Program-made: the position numbers and the translations under genes | Notes under the pieces: generated by a model | Databases searched by the model: none | Told to the model about the DNA's origin: nothing | The model's input: only the letters and a program-made list of their open reading frames with translations | Assembly: GCA_032718865.1 (NCBI GenBank) | Contig: JALUTQ010000041.1 | Span: 868,001-932,000 of the forward strand | Direction: 5' to 3' | DNA length: 64,000 nucleotides | Origin: Tilletia caries | Lineage: Eukaryota > Basidiomycota > Exobasidiomycetes > Tilletiales > Tilletiaceae | In this document: positions 33,178-42,372 of the stretch, piece after piece | How positions within the stretch are numbered: position 1 is the first letter of the stretch | Layout of the letters: the number at the start of each line of letters is the position of its first letter

Positions 33178-33590
33178 ATGCCCCATCGGACAGCTCTCTC
33201 CCTCGACAAAGCCGCTGCCAAGGTTGCTCCCAAAGCACACCACCTCGTCATCTCCAACCCCGTCAACTCCACCGTGCCCATCGTCGCCGAGGTCTTCAAG
33301 TCTTTACGACCCCAAGCGGTGGGTTTTTCCCCCGACCCCCTCTCCTTCTTCTAACGGCTTTGACGCTTCATGAGTTAAAATGGTGCTCATCACTGCATAT
33401 CTTCGTACAGTCTGTTCTGTGTCACGGGTCACCACCTTTGACATCACACGCGCCTCCACCTTCCACTTCGACATTGCCAACGTCAAGCCCGCCGAGGTCA
33501 ATGTGTCCGTCGTCGGTGGCCACCTTCGGCGTCACCATTGTGCTTCTCCTCTCTCAAGTCGCCCAGGGTTCCATACTCCAATAGTATGTT
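33178..33590 (+). pseudogene. Malate dehydrogenase fragment
   Basis: Two exon-like pieces are in family order. Piece one, 33178 to about 33317: DKAAAKVAPKAHHLVISNPV, then NSTVPIVAEVFKSL, the hallmark mid-domain of NAD malate dehydrogenase. Piece two, about 33412-33585: VTTFDITRASTFHFDIANVK, then PAEVNVSVVGGH. There a frame change occurs, and the following FGVTIVLLLSQ reads in a different frame. The N-terminal dinucleotide-binding glycines and the C-terminal third are absent, so this is a truncated, decayed copy. In the intact family Arg in TRAS would normally be VRAS next to the substrate site. Confidence 0.82.
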
Positions 33591-33595
33591 CAACA

Positions 33596-33650
33596 CTGGA
33601 CCTGACCCTGACCTGACGGCTGACCTGACCTGACCTGACCTGATCTGACT
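33596..33650 (+). repeat. CCTGA pentanucleotide repeat
   Basis: About nine imperfect copies of cctga/cctgac occur directly after the malate dehydrogenase fragment. Confidence 0.8.
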
Positions 33651-34480
33651 TTCTTTCTGCTGTGCTCTTGCCTCTTCTATATTCCCTTACCTTCGCATCA
33701 AGCTCTGTTGGCATTCCTTTGCCCATTCGTCTCCGGTCTCAGCCTTCACCCGTCTTCTACGTCCCTTCCGTCTGCTTCCCCGGCCGCTTATGTTTCCTAT
33801 CCCCTAACCTCTCCTTCTGCATTAGCCTCACGCTTTTTTCTCCTCAGTCTTTTAATCTTATCTTCATTGCGCTCGCAGCTATTCTCCGTCTTGTTTGTCA
33901 ATTGTCTCTCTCTGCGCGAAGCCATCATATGACATATCATTCTTTGCTTTCTGCTTCCTTGGTAGATACAGCCGTGCGGGATGATTACGTGTGTGAAGTT
34001 CCTCAATCCCTTTTTCACGCAAGTTTGATCAACATTCAAAATGTTACATGGACAATGATATAGATGCTCGTAGCTACGATCGCAAGTCGCAGCCGCATGG
34101 CGAAGCAGACGAAGGGTAGCGAAGCTACCTTGAGCTTCTGCGTAGCCGTGCTGGGCTGAGATTTGGTGACCTTTCTGATACAAAAGATTCGCGAAAAGGG
34201 GAGGGGGAGAGGACGCCCCCAGTCACGTCTTCGCACATCTCTACCAGGTCATAAGGGTCTGAGGTCCACATCGAGTCTGAGGGACACCCTGGCCTCTGGG
34301 CTTCAGCCGACAGCCAGGTCACTATGGTTCCAAGGCGTAAGTTGCTGCTACTTAACTTTGTTGACTAAGTCTGTATTTAAATCCCACTCCCAGCCCCCAG
34401 CGACCTGTTATTCAACAAGGCGAAAAAGTTAGGGGAACACTCTGGTAAGGTACGCACCCAGGTCAGGAATCTCTATCTAG
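33651..34480. other. Intergenic, pyrimidine-rich, no gene supported
   Basis: Long C/T-rich stretches and no recognisable product. It ends at the LINE target duplication. Confidence 0.4.
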
Positions 34481-34555
34481 TATGAGCGATTGAGCCTCAT
34501 CGTCTCATCCCACTCTGGGATCGTCTTGGACACCTCGAGCGGAAAAAAAAAAGGT

Positions 34556-36811
34556 ATGAGCGCGGATTCCTCTGGAAATCGCTTTGCGGCGCTCGCGAGC
34601 GCAGATATGGACGAAGACAGGGCAGGAGACCCGCAGGCGCAAGCCACTCCCAAAGTAAGCACCCTAGATTTATCTGTATGCGCTCCGACTATCCAAGGCG
34701 TGCAATCATTGAACGGCGCGGGATTTCCCTCCGCAGATGCTATTGTTTTCGGGGAGAGCACTCTGTTAGAGAGTGCTCAGGGTGCAGTGTCTCTAGACGC
34801 GGCCCAGAGGGAACCCCATCCCTCGCTGCCCCCGCAGGCAAACACCGGCAAGACGAAGAGCACGACCTTGAGCTGGGCGGACCAAGTTCAGGCCGCCGAC
34901 GAGGCCAGAAAGGCCCAAGCCAATCTAGAGGCCAGAGAGGCTGCTGCCGGCAGGGCTCTCAAGCGCAAGGCTGTGAGCATGTCTCCGTCGAAAAAGCGCC
35001 GTTCTGCTCTCGACGCGATGGAAAGCACCTCGGACAGTGGAGCGGACACGGACACCTCTGAAGCACGAGCCTCCGTCCGGACTAAAGCGCCGCTCGCCCT
35101 CAAGCCCGCCTCCGTATTTGCGCGACGTGTTTCGGCGCGAATTCAGGAGAACCACATTCAGCCCGCCCCGGAAAAGCAGACAGTCGTCACCGGAGTCGGC
35201 CGAAACCCCGCCGCAAAGGAACTGCCCGCTCCCAAGGAGGCACCGGCTTCCCCCATGAAACGCGCTGCTGCGGCAGCGAAGACGAGCGCAAAGTCTGCTC
35301 CGCGCCCTCTACAAGCCCTGGAGCGCCGCATCCAGGCTGCCCTCAGTCAGCGCGACGAGAAGGAGGCGGCCTTGCGTGGCTTCTTCGAGACGTTGACGAC
35401 CGGCCTTCGAAACATCGAGGGTCTCAATGCCCTCGACAGCGACAGGGTCGAATCGATCGGCACGCTCCTCTCCCTCGCCGCTGGTGTCGCCTTTGCCCAG
35501 CCGGGGAGAACTCCTGTCTGCCCTGAGTGGCATTCTCTCCTCGCGAATGCCGACCTCTCCAAGCTCCCTGCCCAGTCCGGCGTCCCTCTCACAGCCGCCG
35601 ACGCAACAACAGCCCTGGACACCTCTGCCTGGCCGCTGCCTTCCGCCTCTAGATTGACGAGGTCCTCCAAGCCCTCCTCCTCCCCCGCAAACGCTGCCCG
35701 TCCGGTCCTTGCCCCCCTCCAGGGGTACAGGACGCAGGGAGGCACGAAGGGAGACGCGGCAAAGTTAGCCGCTGCTGGAGGCTCGAAGGAAAATCGGACA
35801 TTCATTCGCCTCTCGGACGGCAACAAAGCCCGGGACGAAGATCCCTTCGAGATTCGACTGCGGCTGGAGAAGCTCTTGGCTTCATTGAACCCCTTGCTGA
35901 CCATTGGACGTGTCAAGGCGATCAAATCAGGCTTCTCATTCACGCCTGGTGTGAGCTGCAACGCTCGCGCCTTCGAGCCGTACTTCTCGCAAATCCAAAA
36001 AGCGTTCGATGCGAAGGACGTTGAGGGACCCTGCCAGTACCGCCAATTTTGCCTCCGAGGACTGCCAGCAAAAATTGTCTCCGGCGGTGCGCCCAAAGCG
36101 GTGACTCCGCACGACGTCCAGGTCCAGGTGTGCGCGCGCTTTCCCGGGATAAAGCTGGCAACACAGCCCCGTATCCTCACCCCTGCCCGCCATGAGAGCC
36201 CCGCCCCCCTCTGGCTCATCAGCGTCGCCGAAGGCGAATTCTCTTCGGACGGCCAGCCCTGCCCCAGTCGCGTCGACATAATGGATCGGACATGCACCCT
36301 CCGCCCATACCGCGCCAACAACGCCAGCAAACACTGCGGCCGATGCCTATCATGGCACCACACGACGGACAAATGCCGCGCCGCCGCCCCTTCCTGCTCT
36401 CACTGTAGCCTCACCGGCCATTCTGCTCAGGAGCACGCCTGTCCGTTGTGCAAGCCCGGTCAGCCTCCAGTGTGCGTCCCCGAGTGCGCACATTGCAAGG
36501 CGCCACAGCCTACCGGCCACCCCGGCTGCCGAGCCCGCCCGGTATGGGACAGCAAGGTCAATGCGGTCATTGTGCCGGAAGGAGAGCGGCTGGCCCGCAT
36601 CCAGAACAGGGGCAGATCCGAGCGCAAGCTCATCATCTCCCGACTCCGCGCACAAGCCGCACATGCCGCCCGCACTGCCACCACACAACGCACCACCTCA
36701 GCCGCCACCAGCGCAGCCCACCCACCATCCAACAGCGAGTCGTCAACTCGGCAAGGAGACACCACCCCCCAACACCAACACACCTACCGACGCATCCGGG
36801 CCGCGCAGTAA
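34556..36811 (+). CDS. LINE ORF1, zinc-knuckle RNA-binding protein
   Basis: This is a single ORF of 751 residues beginning MSADSSGNRFAAL directly after an A-rich run. The first 400 residues are Ala/Ser/Lys-rich and likely disordered, with a basic KRRSAL patch. A folded region around residues 450-570 follows. The C-terminal part has three Cys-His knuckles: CGRCLSWHHTTDKC (canonical C-x2-C-x4-H-x4-C), CSHCSLTGHSAQEHAC and CAHCKAPQPTGHPGC. The protein would bind LINE RNA to form the ribonucleoprotein. ORF2 begins about 116 bases downstream. Confidence 0.88.
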   Translation: MSADSSGNRFAALASADMDEDRAGDPQAQATPKVSTLDLSVCAPTIQGVQSLNGAGFPSADAIVFGESTLLESAQGAVSLDAAQREPHPSLPPQANTGKTKSTTLSWADQVQAADEARKAQANLEAREAAAGRALKRKAVSMSPSKKRRSALDAMESTSDSGADTDTSEARASVRTKAPLALKPASVFARRVSARIQENHIQPAPEKQTVVTGVGRNPAAKELPAPKEAPASPMKRAAAAAKTSAKSAPRPLQALERRIQAALSQRDEKEAALRGFFETLTTGLRNIEGLNALDSDRVESIGTLLSLAAGVAFAQPGRTPVCPEWHSLLANADLSKLPAQSGVPLTAADATTALDTSAWPLPSASRLTRSSKPSSSPANAARPVLAPLQGYRTQGGTKGDAAKLAAAGGSKENRTFIRLSDGNKARDEDPFEIRLRLEKLLASLNPLLTIGRVKAIKSGFSFTPGVSCNARAFEPYFSQIQKAFDAKDVEGPCQYRQFCLRGLPAKIVSGGAPKAVTPHDVQVQVCARFPGIKLATQPRILTPARHESPAPLWLISVAEGEFSSDGQPCPSRVDIMDRTCTLRPYRANNASKHCGRCLSWHHTTDKCRAAAPSCSHCSLTGHSAQEHACPLCKPGQPPVCVPECAHCKAPQPTGHPGCRARPVWDSKVNAVIVPEGERLARIQNRGRSERKLIISRLRAQAAHAARTATTQRTTSAATSAAHPPSNSESSTRQGDTTPQHQHTYRRIRAAQ

Positions 36812-36927
36812 CGCCCTGGGTGAGTCCTAGAATGTGTCCTGTTCAGGCTCGCACTGTCTCAGGCAGTGGCAGGGGGAGGGGCGCGGTGCGACGGGGGCAC
36901 AGGGGACGCGGCGCTGGGCGTCGCAAA

Positions 36928-39900
36928 ATGGAACTCCGGATCATGCAGCTAAACGCTGGGCGGGGAGCAGATGCAACTAGCGCGATCCTGGAGATCGCGC
37001 GGGATAACAAATGCGATGTGCTGATGGTTCAGGAACCAGGGGGATTCTTTACTAACACCAAGACTCTTCCCCGGATTCTTGCCCAGCACTATCAGATATA
37101 CATGCCGGACATTACAGATGGAACGCGCCCACGCGTGGTGACATATGTGCGCAAGCACGGGCTGGAATGGACACCGGTGGCGCAGACCACCCTCACCAAG
37201 GGAAACAGAGACGTACTCGTTCTCGACTTCAAGACATCCAGCGGACAGGTTGTGCGGGTAGCGAACGTCTACAATGCGCCAGTAGGATGTGTCGGCTGTG
37301 GAGAAGGCACGGAGGCGCTGATGGCGCTCCCAGTGTTTGAGGGCCCATGTCTCGTCGCTGGAGACTTCAACCTCTACCACGACAGCTGGGCCGCGGAATG
37401 GTGGGCGGGAACTACCACAGCGCAAGCGACGGCGTTTGGCGACTTTCTCGAGGCAGAAGAGTGGGAGCTGGGGCTGGAGAAGGGCTCCATCACGCGCATG
37501 TCGGAGGGAGGCGGCTCGGCCCTGGACCTTGTGCTGGTCAACCAGGCTCTCGAGCAACGAGGCTGGATGACCAGCTGTGAGGTCAGGCCTGATCTCAGCG
37601 CCGGATCCGACCATTGGCCTGTCGTCACGACGCTGCGCTGCGGTAAAGGCCAACCTCTGCGCAGGGAGAAGCGGTTTCGCTTCGCTCAGGCCGACTGGGA
37701 CGAGTACCGGCGACAGCTCGAGGCTACGCGCGCGTCGTATCTGGAGCCCAGTCTCTCACACCTCCAGACTCGGCGCGCGCCCGAGCACATGAACCGGAAC
37801 ATCGACCAGCTGGCCGAAGCGATGCAGCAGTGGATCTTCGCCGCCATGGCAGCAGCAGTCCCCTCGCACACCGACAACGGGGCAGGGTCACCCGTGGTGG
37901 ACGGCCGAATGTTCGACAGCCACGAAGGACCTATCGAAGCTGGAGGCCGAGCTCGCAGAAGCCCACTCGGCTGGTCTGCTGGATCTCGTTCTCCACGAGG
38001 CGGTGACGCAGAGCAGGGCACAGGCAAAGCGGACGCTGTATAGGGCCCGACAGCACTACTACAGGGAACAGGCGGACAAGATCGAGGGCAATGAGATCTT
38101 TGTGGCGCGGAAATGGGCTCTGGCAGAACGCCAATACGCGTCTCCGGCGATGCAGGACGCCGAGGGCCGGGACTTTGTCACCTCGGCCGAGAAGCGAGCT
38201 CTACTCCGCGACACGCTGCTGCCCAACATCGACAGGCAGCACCCCCTCCAGGTCCTGGCCCAGCTCCCACCCAGCGCCGCACGCGCCTCGCATGCAGCCC
38301 TCACTCGCACCGAGCTCAAGGACGCTGTCTGGGCAGCTGCACCGGACAAGGCACCCGGTCCAGACGAGATCACAGGCAGGGCGGTACGACAAGGATGGTC
38401 AGCAATTGAGGAGCCCCTGTTTGCGCTCGCCTCGGCAGCCCACGACGTCGGCTGGTATCCTGCGGCATTCCGAACCTCCACCCTGTGCGCGCTCAAGAAA
38501 GGCGGCAAGCGCGATCCAGCTCTGGCGCGCTCGTACCGGCTGATCGCGCTGCTACCCGTGCTTGGGAAGGCACTGGAGAAGGTGGCTGCGAACAGGCTAG
38601 CATGGTTTGCGGAGACCTTGGGATTAGTGCCAACAGAGCAATATGGCGCCATGCCAAAGACGAGCGCGACTGATGCGGGGGTGGCGCTCGTACACGACAT
38701 TCACGTCGGCTGGGCCCGACACGAGCGCCTCACCACATCCGTCCTCTTCTTCGACGTAGTAGGCGCATTCGACAATGTGACCCCAGGTCGGATGGTCACC
38801 CGACTGTGGGAGCTCGGCCTCCCTCTGCCCCTCATCGCCTTCATAGCCTCGTGGCTCGCGGACAGAATCGCAGCCATCAGGCTGGATGGCGAGGTTGGCG
38901 CAGCGGAGCCATGCGTCACGGGCCTCCCGCAGGGGTCTCCCCTGAGCATGATCCTCTTTGTCCTCTTCCTCAGCCCACTGTGGGACGCGATCCCTGCAGG
39001 AATACGTCTCTTTGGGTTCGTGGACGACGGTGCGCTCAGGGTACAGGGACCGACAGTCGAACAAAACTGCCGAGCACTGGAGCAAGCATACGAAGAGGCA
39101 GTACGGTGGGCGGCAGAGAACGGCCTCTGGTTTGACCAGGTCAAAAGAGAGCTCATTCACTTCCCCCCTCTTTCCAAGACCTCTCAAGCACTTCTTCCCG
39201 TCCACCTGGGTCCGAACGACGACGATGTGGTACAGCCAATCCAGCGAGACGCTGCGGTGAGGTGGCTCGGCATCTGGCTGAACCCCACCCTCTCCTGGAA
39301 GCACCATGTCCGCACTCAATCGGCTAAGGCACGCTCGGCGGTGGGATGCCTCCGCATGCTCGCTAACACGGTGCGCGGCCCATCGGCTCTGCTCCTGCGG
39401 CGCGCATACGTGGCGTGCATACTGACAATTCTGTTGTACGCCTCCCCAGTCTGGTGGAGAGGAGTCACGCGCCAGCTGCCCCGGTTGCCGAGGCCGAGGA
39501 GTGAGCCGTTGCCAGCACGGTCGGTGCGCGTAGTTGGAGCTGTGGAACTCGCGAAATTGACCGAGGCGGTGCAGAATGTGGCGTTGCGGCTTATCTTGCC
39601 GGCCTGGAGGACGACACCCATCGTAGCTTTACAATGCGAAGCGAGCCTGCCACCGGTCCGCCTGGTCCTCAACTATCTGCGCGCCCTTTACGGGACCCGC
39701 CTTCATACTCTCCCTGCCAAACATCCCATCTCCCTGCGCCTGTCCGCCGCCGTCTCGCACCAGGAGCGCGCCAACCTCCTTCAGGTGCGAAGACGAACTA
39801 CCCGCGGAAATCTCACGACGCAGACCACTCCGCTACTGGAGATGGGACGTGAAGTAGAGGGCGTCGAACGTCATGGACCGGGACCGACAGCCCCTTGGGA

Positions 39901-40942
39901 AGAGCCCTTCGAAAAACAGAGGGGCCTCACCATCTCCCTGTTCGAAGGCAGCAGCAAAGAGACGGTCGCAGCGCAACATGAAGCAATCATAGGAGCCGAG
40001 AAGACACCACTGGTGGTCTACTCGGACGGTTCTCTTTCCACGGACGGAAATGCAGGAGCTGGCTTTGTGCTTTACCGAGCACACGAGGGACAGCGGGAGA
40101 AGGTGCTGGAGAGTAGCATTCATCTCCATCGGGACAAGGAGGTTTTCGATGCGGAGGCTTTTGCGCTCTTTACGGGACTCAAAACCGCCTTCACTGCTGC
40201 GGAGCACCTCGACAGCACGGCAATCATTGTCTTCATCGACAATCAGGCAGTCCTTCGCGCTCTCAAACAAGACCCAAGACACAACGGCAGCAGCGGCTCC
40301 ATTCTTGCCCTTACACGACGCGAGCTCATCAAGTGGCTGGGAGGAGACGCGACAAGATCGGTGCATCTGGCGTGGGTCCCGGGTCACTGCAGCATCGAAG
40401 GCAATGACAGAGCAGATACTATGGCAAAGAAGGGTTCGTCAGCACTGCGGGCGGACATCAGAGTCGGGCGACGCAAGACGAGCCTTGCAAAGGCCAAGCG
40501 CCGAGCCAAGGAACGGCTCCTCAAGGAATGGAAGGGCGAGTGGGATCGTAGCAGCAAACATGGATCATACCGTCGACTCCGCACGCGACCTCCATCGTTG
40601 ACCCCAGCACCTTATTTGGGAAGTCTGCCTCGTCGTGTTCTGGGTCTGTGGCTACAGGCCAAGACGGGTCACGGGGACTTCAGCACCTATCACCAACGGC
40701 CTCATATTAACCACCCCGACGCCCGCCTTCGCTGCCAATGTGGCCGTCACAAAACACGCCTCCACCCCCTCAATTGCCCAACATACACACACCACCAGCA
40801 CCTGCTGGACCTTGCTCGACTTTCGTCCGGGCGACTCGATTACGAGTACCTCTTCAACGACAACAAGGGAATCCCTTTTTGCCGAATATGTCACCACATC
40901 GCGAGCCTACAGCTGCAACGGCATGACGACCTGATCGTCTGA
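36928..40942 (+). CDS. LINE ORF2: AP-endonuclease, reverse transcriptase, RNase H (frameshifted)
   Basis: The endonuclease comes first: MELRIMQLNAGRG, VQEPGG, AGDFNLYHD, GSALDLVLVNQ and SAGSDHWPVV. The frame breaks near 37894, where removing one G joins GSP to WWTAEC and opens the second frame. That frame carries a coiled linker and the reverse transcriptase: KKGGKRDPALARSYRLIALL, SVLFFDVVGAFDNVTP, GLPQGSPLSMIL and the catalytic GFVDDGAL (FVDD in place of YADD). RNase H follows with VYSDGSLSTDG, AEAFALFTGL, FIDNQAVLRAL and GHCSIEGNDRADTMA. A Cys/His cluster (CQCGRHKTRLHPLNC) lies near the end. The first ATG after ORF1 in frame with the endonuclease was taken as start. The lesion makes this copy unable to give full-length ORF2 unless by frameshifting. 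Confidence 0.88.
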
Positions 40943-41252
40943 CGGGCAGTTGGTACGGAGTCGCTACCACCATCTCTCGGGAATATGAGCTGGCAGACGC
41001 GAAGATGGCCTCTCGGCAGTAGCGAGAAATTTGTTATTACTGGGTCTCTGGCTGGACGTCGATCTTCTCTTTCCCCATGTCTCCCTTCTTTGTACGCTCC
41101 CCTTTGGCGCCCGCGGCCAACGCTCCTCCTGTGCGCCCAGCTTCACTCCCTGTTTGGTGGTGGAGTGTGGAGTTGCCGGTCGCTTCCCACGCTCTCAGTG
41201 GATTTATTGGCGACGTGAAATACACTTCCTTCCTTCCTATGAGCGATTGAGC

Positions 41253-41954
41253 GTCGCGAGACATGATGTTGGATTCGGAGGGGTGAGGATTTGGTCAGTG
41301 GTGGGAGCGTGGGAAGAAACAAATTCACGCTCCTGTTTCGGAAGGCACGACGCATGACCACGACCTCGCTTGACATTCGTTCGCCGTCCCGTCTGGAATC
41401 AATGAATGCGTTCAAGAATTGGGAGTTAATTGGGACCTCCATCGACTATCAGACGCAAAGGTGAAGGAAGTCTGCTTCGCCAATGACTACACATTCACAT
41501 TCTACCTACTTCAAGGAGTCGTTCGCATCCCTGAACCACGCAAGATCCTTCCCCCATCGGCGGTCCCCGGGTCTTCCACAACGCAACTTGTGAACGTTCT
41601 TGCTGGAGAACAGGTATTGATCATCATCGAAGTAAGCGATGCGACTCTGACATGCTCTCGCGCTCCTGCCTTCCCTCCTCGGACAGATTCAGCTCTTTTT
41701 TCCGCAATTCAACAGGGGCGGCGCCAAAACCAGATGGCTGTGTCGGCATGGTCATCTCTGCGGTCACGACTCGCGTATGGTGCTCGGGTACCTGCGACCC
41801 TTCTAGGTCAGCTTTCAGTCCCCTCCGAAAGCGTGACCCAGCACTGACGAACAACATTTTTCTCTGCTTCGCCATCAACGCGACTTTGTGGACTATCATC
41901 ACCATCGCCATCGGGCTCGTCCAGCTCGCTGCATCAGTGCGCTGATCTTCAACG
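41253..41954. other. Region between LINE and sedolisin remnant
   Basis: Short open stretches occur, including one with a membrane-like segment (IFLCFAINATLWTIITIAIG, about 41850-41930, +). No product or gene model is supported. Confidence 0.35.
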
Positions 41955-42372
41955 TCCATCGGCATATCAAAGATTCAACGAACAAGGACGCTTCGTATCA
42001 GCGGCGGCGAACAGCATCTGTCCCAAGGATCATCAAGAAGTCGAAGGCAGCGAGATCTGTGTGTGCGAGGGCCTGGAACAAACACCACCTGTCGTCTGCG
42101 GTGAGTCGGAAGGATTCTTATCCATCTCCAGCCCTCGCATCTGCACTGACATGTCTATTCTCGCTTTTATCTTACTCCCTAGGCCCTAGGGCAACGTCGA
42201 GTCCGCTATGTCCACACAACCATTGAACCATGTACCAAGACAAGGGTGCGTGAAACGGCACCACCAAGGTGCGTAGGCAGGCTCCTCTGGCTACTCCGCC
42301 ATGCCAAAATTCGACGCCCCCGAGACTCGGCGCACCTCACTTTCGAAGCTTCGCTCCGCCTGTGGCCTATGA
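41955..42372 (+). pseudogene. Sedolisin (S53) 3'-end remnant
   Basis: The sequence aligns with the last two exons of the intact sedolisin at 45220-47201. About 41985-42030 reads QRFNEQGRFVSAAANSI where the intact gene has GQFNRAGRSFPDLAAAGSNY. After a ctccctag acceptor at about 42181, GQRRVRYVHTTI corresponds to GKGRVGYVHPTL. At 42293-42360 the DNA keeps ggctactccgcc...ttcgacgcccccgagactcggcg in the order and spacing of the intact gene's GFSATSGFDTPSGLGAP coding sequence. The GGTSAACP serine block and all upstream exons are missing, and the frame is not open throughout. It is a truncated duplicate. Confidence 0.78.

Larger units (their letters stand above)
34496..41237 (+). mobile_element. 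LINE (non-LTR) retrotransposon with RNase H
   Basis: The 6.74-kb element is flanked by the exact 15-bp direct repeat tatgagcgattgagc (34481-34495 and 41238-41252). It has a 60-base 5' leader, ORF1 with zinc knuckles, ORF2 with endonuclease, reverse transcriptase and RNase H, and a 3' UTR of about 295 bases without a poly-A tail. Domain order recalls the Tad1-like group of fungal LINEs, an assignment I make from architecture only. ORF2 has a one-base insertion near 37894. The complete 5' end and perfect target repeat point to a full-length, relatively young insertion. Confidence 0.9.

Noticed and set aside
34888..36783. Several long minus-strand frames opposite LINE ORF1
   Set aside because: They mirror the GC-rich coding strand; zinc knuckles and length support the + strand protein only.
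41419..41945. Possible membrane protein gene
   Set aside because: Only one hydrophobic stretch, no consistent exon chain or start; kept as unassigned intergenic sequence.
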